This document shows positions 27,425-35,058 of a stretch of DNA of 64,000 nt, piece by piece; positions within the stretch are counted from its first letter, which is position 1, and every line of letters starts with the position of its first letter. The translations under genes were made by a program, and so were the position numbers. Under the pieces are notes generated by a model. That model had not been told where the DNA came from and searched no databases. It worked only from the letters and a program-made list of their open reading frames with translations. This DNA is from Phormidesmis priestleyi ULC007 (GTDB lineage: Bacteria > Cyanobacteriota > Cyanobacteriia > Leptolyngbyales > Leptolyngbyaceae). The stretch lies in the NCBI RefSeq assembly GCF_001895925.1, contig NZ_MPPI01000017.1:20877-84876 (forward strand), in the 5' to 3' direction.

Positions 27425-28111
27425 ATGGCTCAACTGCAAATGACTGAACTGGAAGTTTATCAGGGACAGTTTGGAGAGTTTACGATCGACTCCAGCGATC
27501 GTCGCGGGGTTATTATCTACCGAGGTGGGCTGCTGGTGGCAGCACTGAGCTTTGCGATCGCAACTGGGCTTGTACTCTGGCAAGGAAGTGACCCCTTCAT
27601 TCTCAACGTGCTGACCCTGCTTTACTTTGTTTTTTGGGTTGGGTTGGGTGTGAGTTTATTTACGATTCATATCTATCTAAAGCCGCTGCATCAAGCACTT
27701 CAAGCGTTTTGGGCGATCGGAGGCATCACCTCTCTGATGTTTGCAGTTAAAAGTTCAGAACCGCTTGCTCTCTATATCTATAGTCACCCGCTGACAATTT
27801 TTGGAGTCGGTTTTGGCTTTGCTGCGTTGACCGGAATCTTTTTTAAAGAGGCTTTTTGCTTCGATCGTTTAGAAACGAAGCTACTCACTCCTCTAATTCC
27901 TGTCTTACTTTTAGGGCATCTAACAGGTTTCTTGTCGATCCAGTGGGAGCAGATTTTGCTAGGAGCTTGGGCGTTTCTATTTGTGGTGTTTGCAATTCGT
28001 AAAGTCATTCAACCCGTTCCGCCTGATATTGGCGATAAGAGCGTGTTTGAATATCTGCACTCGCAACACCTCAGAAACAATGCTTCAAGACTATCGACTC
28101 CAAAAAATTAA
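27425..28111 (+). CDS. DUF2301-type integral membrane protein
   Basis: 228 residues with about six membrane segments between residues 35 and 205, for example LLVAALSFAIATGLVLW and LLTLLYFVFWVGLGVSLF. The opening ELEVYQGQFGEFTI and the middle GFAALTGIFFKEAFCFDRLE are patterns I associate with DUF2301 (COG5413), found mainly in cyanobacteria and plastids. Function unknown. It is divergent from psbA and uses the other side of the same intergenic region. A second Met six codons in could also be the start. Confidence 0.8.
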   Translation: MAQLQMTELEVYQGQFGEFTIDSSDRRGVIIYRGGLLVAALSFAIATGLVLWQGSDPFILNVLTLLYFVFWVGLGVSLFTIHIYLKPLHQALQAFWAIGGITSLMFAVKSSEPLALYIYSHPLTIFGVGFGFAALTGIFFKEAFCFDRLETKLLTPLIPVLLLGHLTGFLSIQWEQILLGAWAFLFVVFAIRKVIQPVPPDIGDKSVFEYLHSQHLRNNASRLSTPKN

Positions 28112-28234
28112 AATTTGGCTCTTTGGTCGTCGAGAAAAGTGGGCTTTAACGGCTCAAGGCTGACTGGTGAGTTTCATCACTGTCAGATTGAGGGAACACT
28201 TAACCGAGAATCACCTTAACGTGAGGACGGGAAA

Positions 28235-29362
28235 TTGGAGGAACGTGCGTTTTGGCTGGCATGGTCGCAAATTTCGGGCATTGGCCCGGTGCTGATTAAG
28301 CGACTATATCGGCATTTTGGAAGCTTGGCATTAGCTTGGGAAGCCAGCCCAAAAGAGTTAGTTGAAGTCGAAGGAATTGGGAGCCAAACCGTAGAAGAAA
28401 TTTTGCCCCAGCGAGTAAAGTGTCAGCCCGATCTTCTGCTGCAACACCATGAACAGAAGAACGAATATTTTTGGACTCCGGCCGAAGCTGACTATCCTCG
28501 ATTGCTGCGAGAGATTCCTGACCCACCGCCTGTGTTGTATTATTGCGGCGATTCTAAGCTAGTTAAAGATCTGGGAACTCTGCCTGCGATCGCCATTGTA
28601 GGAACTCGCGAACCCTCAGATTATGGCAGACGCTGGACGCGCAAGATTAGCTCTGCTCTGGCACAAAATGGATTTGTGGTCGTTTCTGGTTTGGCAGATG
28701 GCATCGATGCCGAAGCCCACCGCAATTGCATTGAGTCTGGAGGTAAAACCGTCGCCGTGCTGGGAACAGGTGTCGATGTGGTTTATCCCTGGACAAATCG
28801 CCGTCTTTATCAGGAAGTGCTAGAAAACGGATTAGCTCTCAGTGAATATCCAGCCGGAACTCAACCCGATCGCACTCACTTCCCCCGCAGAAATCGTATT
28901 GTGGCAGGGCTGTGTCGAGCTGTCTTAGTGATTGAGGCTCCTAAAAAATCGGGCGCTCTAATCACGGCGTATCTTGCCAACGACTATGGGCGCGATGTCT
29001 ATGCCCTACCTGGCAGTTTAGACAATTCTAAATCAAAGGGCTGCCTCGCCTTAATTAGCAAAGGCGCACAAATGATTTTGGGAGAAGCAGAGTTGCTCGA
29101 AATGTTGGGGACGATGCCTCAGCTAGACTACCCAGTGATGGAAGCGACCCAGTTACCTCTAATCGACCTCAGTGCCGAATTAAGTCAGGTATTGCAGTCC
29201 GTCAACACGATCGTTCAAAGTGATGAAATCGATACGGCGGCTTTTGACACGATCGTCCAGCAGACAGGAATGCCAGCAGGTTCGGTGTCAGGCGCATTAC
29301 TACAGCTAGAAATGTTGGGACTCGTTTCACAATTGCCAGGAATGCGCTATCAAGTTCACTGA
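28235..29362 (+). CDS. dprA: DNA-processing protein DprA
   Basis: 375 residues. An N-terminal helix-hairpin-helix region (GIGPVLIKRLYRHFG, EGIGSQTVEEI) leads to the Rossmann-like core with AIVGTREPSDYGRRW, VVVSGLADGIDAEAHRN, TVAVLGTGVDVVYP and FPRRNRIVAGLC. A C-terminal winged-helix domain (residues about 310-370) ends the protein. DprA protects incoming single-stranded DNA in natural transformation and loads RecA on it. The TTG start is supported by TGAGGA seven bases upstream. Presence of dprA fits natural competence in many cyanobacteria. Confidence 0.94.
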   Translation: MEERAFWLAWSQISGIGPVLIKRLYRHFGSLALAWEASPKELVEVEGIGSQTVEEILPQRVKCQPDLLLQHHEQKNEYFWTPAEADYPRLLREIPDPPPVLYYCGDSKLVKDLGTLPAIAIVGTREPSDYGRRWTRKISSALAQNGFVVVSGLADGIDAEAHRNCIESGGKTVAVLGTGVDVVYPWTNRRLYQEVLENGLALSEYPAGTQPDRTHFPRRNRIVAGLCRAVLVIEAPKKSGALITAYLANDYGRDVYALPGSLDNSKSKGCLALISKGAQMILGEAELLEMLGTMPQLDYPVMEATQLPLIDLSAELSQVLQSVNTIVQSDEIDTAAFDTIVQQTGMPAGSVSGALLQLEMLGLVSQLPGMRYQVH

Positions 29363-29549
29363 GGTGAGCTTAATGAATTAAGGGTCAGATAGTTCGCTTT
29401 GAAGCGAAAGCACAACTACTGAAGAAAGAAGTGAAGTAGCAAGCTTGCAATTTTTCAAAATGAGTTTGGCTGAACGCCCCAGCACACTGGCTTCTTTCTG
29501 GCTTAGAACAAAGCAAGAGATCGAGGTCGCCCAATGGCTCAAGCAGAGG

Positions 29550-29747
29550 CTACGGCATTTGGGGGTCGGGTTCTAAACCCCACTGATGTTTGAGAAAGTG
29601 ACGATACATCGTTTCACGCATGATCATCTGCTCATAGAGCTTGATCAAAAAGTCTTGAGCTTGCTCGTGGCTCATTCTCTCGACTTGTGTCTCAAACGAT
29701 CGAATGCTGAATTTTTGCTCCAAAGACAGTTCTACAGGTTGGCTCAT
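29550..29747 (-). CDS. nblA: Phycobilisome degradation protein NblA
   Basis: 65 residues matching the NblA pattern throughout: PVELSLEQKFSIRSFETQVE, then MSHEQAQDFLIKLYEQMIMRE and LLKHQWG-like HFLKHQWGLEPDP. NblA is an adaptor that binds phycobiliproteins and delivers them to the Clp protease when nitrogen or sulfur runs short. The ATG at 29747 has GGAG eight bases upstream, which decides it over the in-frame Met four codons earlier. A perfect NtcA-type palindrome lies at 30010-30023. Confidence 0.95.
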   Translation of the reverse strand: MSQPVELSLEQKFSIRSFETQVERMSHEQAQDFLIKLYEQMIMRETMYRHFLKHQWGLEPDPQMP

Positions 29748-30009
29748 AATACGCTCCAATGTAAAAGAGAGAGTAGGTCAGTCAAAGAATCATCGACTTG
29801 GGAGGTCGTGGATAGATTCTGGGTGGACTTATTTGATTGTTCAAAGATAGACTATGAGTCAATCAATCTATCCACCTGTTATTACAAAAGATAACAACTA
29901 TTTGACAAAGTGACCATACCCCAGTTGGCTTACTTTGAATGAAGTGCTCGTACCTCTTTAGAAAGGAACCTCAGAATGTATAGGCTGTGACAGGTTGAGA
30001 GAATTTCTA

Positions 30010-30023
30010 GTAACAATTACTAC
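30010..30023 (-). promoter_or_regulatory. NtcA-type site (GTAN8TAC) upstream of nblA
   Basis: GTA-ACAATTAC-TAC fits the NtcA consensus exactly. It lies about 265 bases upstream of the nblA ATG. On the nblA strand a TATACAT -10-like box follows 27 bases after it, a few bases more than the usual 22-23. NtcA control of nblA is known in other cyanobacteria. The gap from 29748 to 30122 holds no gene. Confidence 0.5.
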
Positions 30024-30122
30024 AAATCGAGGACTCATTGATTAGGTAAGTCCTCCAACTGATAGGGGCATGATTAGATTTTCTCAAGATGTCGTAGATA
30101 AACAGTTTCGTCAAAAGTGTGG

Positions 30123-30866
30123 TTAATAGTCGCTGCCGCTTAGACCGTCGATCGCCACAATTACGACGGTGATATTATCTCGCCCACCCTGCTCTTTTGC
30201 AGCGTTAATCAACGCAGAGGCGGCTTTTTCGCAAGCTTGAATCGGTTTAAGCTGATCGGTAATTCGCTGATCAGACAGTTCTTCGGTCAAGCCATCACTG
30301 CAAAGTAGAAGGCGATCGCCCGACTGCACAGATAGCGACTTCACCTCAATTTGCTGGAGATCTTCTCGCCCCAAACATTGAGCCAGCACATGTCTGAGGG
30401 GATGGGTTCGCGCCTGATCGGGCGTGATCTCTCCCAAGCGCATTGCCCGTGCCACCCAAGTGTGATCTTCAGTCATCTGTTCAAGTTCTGAGCCACGCAG
30501 ACGATAGAGCCGCGAGTCACCAATGTGAGTGCAGAAAGGTTGTTCATCGCGAAAGATCACAACGACCACGGTCGTACCCATGTCCGATCGCTCTGGATGC
30601 TGCTTTTGATCGTCTAAGATCGCCTGATTTGCCTCTAGCAGCGATTTTTCTAGCAAATCTTGTGAGGGGAGCGTTGATTGCCAACGGGTGTCTAGACAAA
30701 ACTGAATCGCTTGTGTTGCTAGACGACTCGCTTCTTGCCCACCTGCATGTCCGCCCATGCCATCTGCCACAATAAAAAAACGCCCATCCGGATCGAGGTA
30801 ATAGGCATCCTGGTTGACAGCACGGATTAACCCCGTATCAGTCATCCCTATAAAGAGGCGTTTCAT
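30123..30866 (-). CDS. PP2C-type serine/threonine protein phosphatase
   Basis: 247 residues of the Stp1/PphA family. Metal-binding Asp residues lie in VNQDAYYLD, VADGMGGHAGG, LLLCSDGLTEEL and GGRDNITVVIV. The middle carries THIGDSRLYRLRG. It removes phosphate from Ser/Thr on proteins, for instance the PII signalling protein in the PphA case. It lies 32 bases after the ubiB gene on the same strand and is probably co-transcribed. Close to a predicted pseudokinase (33319-34995), which may be meaningful. Confidence 0.93.
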   Translation of the reverse strand: MKRLFIGMTDTGLIRAVNQDAYYLDPDGRFFIVADGMGGHAGGQEASRLATQAIQFCLDTRWQSTLPSQDLLEKSLLEANQAILDDQKQHPERSDMGTTVVVVIFRDEQPFCTHIGDSRLYRLRGSELEQMTEDHTWVARAMRLGEITPDQARTHPLRHVLAQCLGREDLQQIEVKSLSVQSGDRLLLCSDGLTEELSDQRITDQLKPIQACEKAASALINAAKEQGGRDNITVVIVAIDGLSGSDY

Positions 30867-30898
30867 GGCTGGGCAAAGGTAGTTAGAGACATTTTAGT

Positions 30899-32872
30899 TT
30901 AGGGCATTCTCTCATAGCGATCGAGCTTAACCAGCAGTCGAATTAACACGATCGCGACAGCAAGAGCCGCCACCGCCATGGCGAGGGCTAACCAGGGATA
31001 GCCATTGACAAACAAAATAGTCGCTGAAACCGTAAACGCAGAGGTCAGCAGGGTGTAATTTGTGCCCATATTTACGCCACTGATGCGCCGTAAGACCCGA
31101 TCGGTTTCGGTTGAGCGCACTCGAACGCGAATATCGCCTCGCTCTAGCTTGTCTAGCGTGTCTTCGATGCGGCGGGGCAACCCAAAGGCAGTATTGCCGA
31201 CCTGCACAGCCTGACGGCTTAACTCATTCAACAGACTGCCTGCTTCCGAGGAAGAATTTCCATTTGTCATAAGCTGCATTGCAAAAGGTTTTGCAACCTC
31301 CATAAAGTTAAACTCTGGGTCTAAACCTTTGCCTACACCTTCTAAGGTTGAGAAGGCGCGCATCACAAAGGTAAATGTAGCAGGAAATCGAAACGGCTGA
31401 TCGTAGGCAATTTCATATAAATCGTCGCTGATGGCGCTCACAGACTGATCTTCAAAGGGTTTGTCCATGAAGTTGTCTAACATGAACTGCACCGATCTCC
31501 GCACCGGACCCATATCATCGGTAGGGGCTAAGGCTCCGAGTGCAATCAGTGACTCAACGACGCGATCGGCATCTTTTTGAGAGATCCCAAAGAATGTGTC
31601 TAACAACTTTTCACGTGTGATTGCCTGCACCTGCCCCATCATGCCAAAGTCATAGAAAATCAGAGAACCATCGGGGCTGACTGCAAGATTGCCTGGGTGG
31701 GGATCGGCGTGAAAAAAACCATTGTCGAGCAGTTGATGTAAATAGGCTCTAGCACCCATTTGGGCGAGTTCTTTGCGATCGAGTCCAGCAGCTTCTAAGG
31801 CTTCATAGTGACTAATCTTGATCCCCGGCGCATACTCTAAGGTCAAAACACGAGGAGACGTGTAGCGCCAATAAACTCTAGGCACTTTTACCCAATCCAT
31901 GCCTCTAAAATTGCGACGGAACGTATCTGCGTTGCGTCCTTCGTTGAGGTAATCGATTTCTTCCCAGAGAATTTTGCAGCACTCGTCGTAGATGCCCAAC
32001 CAGTCGCGCCCCTTGCCCCACTCTGGATGATTTTGAAAATAGCGAGTGATGCCTTTAAGAATTTGTAGATCAATCTCAAACAGCTTGCGAAGTCCGGGAC
32101 GCTGAATTTTAACAACAACCTCTTCGCCAGAATGCAGTTGGGCCCGATGAACTTGCCCTAGACTGGCGGCAGCCAGCGGAATTGGGTCAAAGCTGCGAAA
32201 GAGTTCTTCGATCGATTTCCCTAAATCTTGCTCAATAATTGATTCGACCTGCTCATAGCTAAATGCCGGAACTCGGTCTTGCAGCTTTGACAACTCTTCA
32301 ACAAACTCTGGAGCAAATAAGTCAGCTCGCGTTGAAAAAAGCTGCCCGATCTTGATGAATGTGGGCCCAAGGTCTAGCAGCGTCTCGCGAATCCAAACAG
32401 CTAGAGTGCTGCGTCTCGCTGCCTTTTTTTCGTCTGAGATGCCGCCCTGATAGCTCCAAGACTTTTTATAGAGCCATCTCGCCCCCAACAATTTAAGCAC
32501 AAATGCCCAAATGTCAATGAAGCGACCTCGGCGCGAATAATTTTCCCGACTCCAGCGATAGGCTTTGGCTGAGTGAGGTTTTCCCATCGATTTGTGTGCT
32601 CTATCAGCCATTGTAGAGGTCGATACTACGGAATTATCTAAGGGATGTAGTGAGGGTTCAACTGCATATAATTCTGCCTGGTCATCGCTATGTGTCTGCT
32701 TGATTTCAGACGAGGTGCCGAGTGGATGGCGTACAGTTTCCCCGGTTAGGGACTGGAGATCGTGCAGGTCAGCATCCACTGCTGGTGGCTTCGCCGTTTC
32801 TGTCAGGATTTGGCTGGGCGATCGCTGAGGCTTACTGGAGTCATTTGGAGAAACAGACACTCGACTTTCCAA
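30899..32872 (-). CDS. UbiB/ABC1 (AarF)-family atypical kinase
   Basis: 657 residues. The ABC1 signature is FIKIGQLFSTRADLFAPEF (KxGQ motif), the Ala-rich loop AAASLGQVHRAQ, Lys in VVVKIQRPG, and the catalytic/metal motifs HADPHPGNLAV and YDFGMMGQ. Two membrane helices lie at the C-terminus (after residue about 600). The family supports quinone (plastoquinone) biology and lipid handling. The annotated start is a TTG with no ribosome site; the first about 85 residues look disordered, and an ATG near MADRAHKSMG may be the real start. The downstream gene is a PP2C phosphatase. Confidence 0.9.
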   Translation of the reverse strand: MESRVSVSPNDSSKPQRSPSQILTETAKPPAVDADLHDLQSLTGETVRHPLGTSSEIKQTHSDDQAELYAVEPSLHPLDNSVVSTSTMADRAHKSMGKPHSAKAYRWSRENYSRRGRFIDIWAFVLKLLGARWLYKKSWSYQGGISDEKKAARRSTLAVWIRETLLDLGPTFIKIGQLFSTRADLFAPEFVEELSKLQDRVPAFSYEQVESIIEQDLGKSIEELFRSFDPIPLAAASLGQVHRAQLHSGEEVVVKIQRPGLRKLFEIDLQILKGITRYFQNHPEWGKGRDWLGIYDECCKILWEEIDYLNEGRNADTFRRNFRGMDWVKVPRVYWRYTSPRVLTLEYAPGIKISHYEALEAAGLDRKELAQMGARAYLHQLLDNGFFHADPHPGNLAVSPDGSLIFYDFGMMGQVQAITREKLLDTFFGISQKDADRVVESLIALGALAPTDDMGPVRRSVQFMLDNFMDKPFEDQSVSAISDDLYEIAYDQPFRFPATFTFVMRAFSTLEGVGKGLDPEFNFMEVAKPFAMQLMTNGNSSSEAGSLLNELSRQAVQVGNTAFGLPRRIEDTLDKLERGDIRVRVRSTETDRVLRRISGVNMGTNYTLLTSAFTVSATILFVNGYPWLALAMAVAALAVAIVLIRLLVKLDRYERMP

Positions 32873-32925
32873 CTAAAGAGGGCTGATCTAAGGGCGGCGG
32901 TGTTTAGCCACGATCGCTGAGTTTT

Positions 32926-33252
32926 TTAAACAGAACGGCTGCGATAGACTTGCAGGGCTGATCGGAGTTGGGCAATTTCAGCGCGAAGTTCATCGATCGT
33001 GGCTTGCAGATCTTCAGTTTGAGAGCCTACACGCACACCAGTCGAAGCCGTTCTTGCTTGCATCGCAATCTCTTCTTCACGGGCTGCTCTTTCAGCCACC
33101 TGATCGACAAAAGTCCGTAAGTTTTCTCTCTGCTCGGCATCAAACTTGCCCAACTCACTCAGGGCATTTGTGACCCCATTTTCTAGCTGTTCGTAAGCAA
33201 TCTCGGCGATCGCTCGACCGACAAAAAAAGCATGAATCAGGGAATTATTCAT
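32926..33252 (-). CDS. DUF6825-type small protein
   Basis: 108 residues. The N-terminal part FFVGRAIAEIAYEQLENGVT is followed by helices and a coiled-coil C-terminus (DLQATIDELRAEIAQLRSAL). I relate it from memory to DUF6825, found in cyanobacteria and plastids, of unknown function. ATG at 33252 is chosen over the TTG one codon earlier. It sits between the predicted pseudokinase and ubiB, all on one strand. Confidence 0.7.
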   Translation of the reverse strand: MNNSLIHAFFVGRAIAEIAYEQLENGVTNALSELGKFDAEQRENLRTFVDQVAERAAREEEIAMQARTASTGVRVGSQTEDLQATIDELRAEIAQLRSALQVYRSRSV

Positions 33253-33318
33253 CAAAAATCTACCAAGCGCGCTGCCAAAATTATAGCTTGCTTAGGAAAG
33301 GGATGAAGGATAGGGACT

Positions 33319-34995
33319 TTAAAGTTTGGGGTCTTCTGGGATAGTTGGCACCACGACTGACCCGCGAGTGGTGCCAGTAGAAGGCTTGGCGGGAGGCACA
33401 GGATCAGCTACGTCCGCAGGAGCCGGGGCGGGAGCGATCGGCGGTGCACTTGGAGCGGGAACAGTCGGGATCGGTTCGGGTTGCGCTGTCGGGACAGCAG
33501 GAGCCGGTTTTGTGATGGTTGATTGACGAGGCGCTGTCGATCGAATGGGTGGCGCGATCAATTCCTCTGGAGCGGTCACCTTGCGAGGCGGCGCGTCGTC
33601 TGAAAACCTTGAAGCGGATGAAGCACTTTGAGGAGATGCCAAATTGTTGCGATAATCGCCCGGAGTTACACCTGGTTTCTCGATCGGGACATCAGACACG
33701 TCTCCTTGAGGGCTTAGCGTCCCCTTCCAATCTTTTGAAGGAAAGGCTTGGTCTGGGTGAAAGAAACTGGCACCTGGAGCTTGAGCGGCACTAAAACGCA
33801 GAGCTAACCCGAAGCCAATTCCGATCGAGACGGCGGCAGCACTGGTCAGCCCAATAAACTTAGGAAGATGTCGGCTGATTTCGAGCGGGATAGTCATTGA
33901 TGTGAAAGCCAGCTTACGGGTTGTAGATGCTGAAATTGTTTTGGGCACAGCAGGTAAAGCTTCCTGAACTGCTGGCGCGATCGCTAAAGGTGCCGTTAAG
34001 CGCTCACTTTCTTGAGAAACCACGGGTTTAGTGGGTTCTCGTTTAGGGAGAACGGGTAAAGCGGTGGCGGTTCCGGCGGAGTTGCGCTCTGCGCTAATCG
34101 CCGGAGAAAGCGGCTTTGCAACCTCTAAAACTGGCTCCATGATTGGGGCATCTTTTTGAGCAGGTTGACCCGGAAGAGGAGCCGCTATTGCCGTGACAGA
34201 CTTGAGCGGAACGGCTTCGCTGGGCAGTAAACGGAGCCAAGCGGCGATCGTGGAGGGGCGACGAGTCAGATCAGAGGTCATGCCTTGCAAGATCGCTTGC
34301 TTGAGTGCCGGATTCCACGCTTCTGGGTCTAGCTGAGGAGAGCGTCCTGGAGCGCGAGCAGACAGCAAATAATAGAGAATGGCAGACAGCCCGTAGAGGT
34401 CGATCGCAAATCGATTATCAGCACCCCAAAGCGCATCAGGTGGCGCAAAATCATTAGAGTCAAAAATGTTGGTTTGAGGAGGGCTGACCGCACTCGCAAC
34501 CTCGTGGGCGATTCCGAAGCCCACCAGCACGGCTAGATGAGTTCCGGGTCGGCGAATAATTGACTGAGGATTAAGATTGCGGTGAATTAACCCATTGTGA
34601 TGGGCGGTGTCGATCGCCGAGCCAATTTGTCGAATGTAGTGAATCGCTTCGGCTTCAGGCAATGCCCCTTTGGATTTCACCACCTCTGCCAGCGTTTGCC
34701 CTGGCACATGCTCCATCACTAAAAAGGGCAGGTTTTCTTCTTGAAAAAAGTCGAGAACGCGGACAATGCTGGGATGCTGACTTCTAGCAAGGAGGCGCGT
34801 TTCTTCGACAAAACGCTGGTGCAAATGAGGAAAGCTACGAGTCACCTGCAAACTAGCATCAAGCGTCTTGATCACAACGGCTTGATTTAAGAGCGTTTGG
34901 GTCGCGAGGTAAGTCGCCCCAAAGCCCTCTTCTCCCAAAACTTGATTTAAGAGATACTTTCCGCCTTGTAGCGTTGATCCTGGTTTTAGCTTCAT
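33319..34995 (-). CDS. Predicted Ser/Thr pseudokinase with membrane segment and Pro-rich tail
   Basis: 558 residues. A kinase fold (about 1-260) has an intact glycine loop (LGEEGFGATYLA) and Lys in VVIKTLD. The catalytic loop reads HRNLNPQSI where active kinases have HRDxKPxN, so the catalytic Asp, Lys and Asn are all replaced. The DFG motif reads GFG. It probably cannot phosphorylate. A linker, one membrane helix (about 390-415, SIGIGFGLALRF) and an Ala/Pro-rich tail follow. ATG at 34995 has GAGGGG upstream. A scaffold or regulator role is inference. Confidence 0.88.
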   Translation of the reverse strand: MKLKPGSTLQGGKYLLNQVLGEEGFGATYLATQTLLNQAVVIKTLDASLQVTRSFPHLHQRFVEETRLLARSQHPSIVRVLDFFQEENLPFLVMEHVPGQTLAEVVKSKGALPEAEAIHYIRQIGSAIDTAHHNGLIHRNLNPQSIIRRPGTHLAVLVGFGIAHEVASAVSPPQTNIFDSNDFAPPDALWGADNRFAIDLYGLSAILYYLLSARAPGRSPQLDPEAWNPALKQAILQGMTSDLTRRPSTIAAWLRLLPSEAVPLKSVTAIAAPLPGQPAQKDAPIMEPVLEVAKPLSPAISAERNSAGTATALPVLPKREPTKPVVSQESERLTAPLAIAPAVQEALPAVPKTISASTTRKLAFTSMTIPLEISRHLPKFIGLTSAAAVSIGIGFGLALRFSAAQAPGASFFHPDQAFPSKDWKGTLSPQGDVSDVPIEKPGVTPGDYRNNLASPQSASSASRFSDDAPPRKVTAPEELIAPPIRSTAPRQSTITKPAPAVPTAQPEPIPTVPAPSAPPIAPAPAPADVADPVPPAKPSTGTTRGSVVVPTIPEDPKL

Positions 34996-35058
34996 GCTTG
35001 CCCCTCGCACAATCCCAACTATGCTACCCCTTTCTAAGAAATTTTTGAGAATCAGGAA

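Noticed and set aside
29459..29575. A 38-codon plus-strand frame antisense to the nblA end
   Set aside because: No ribosome site and no resemblance to anything; it overlaps nblA in antisense.
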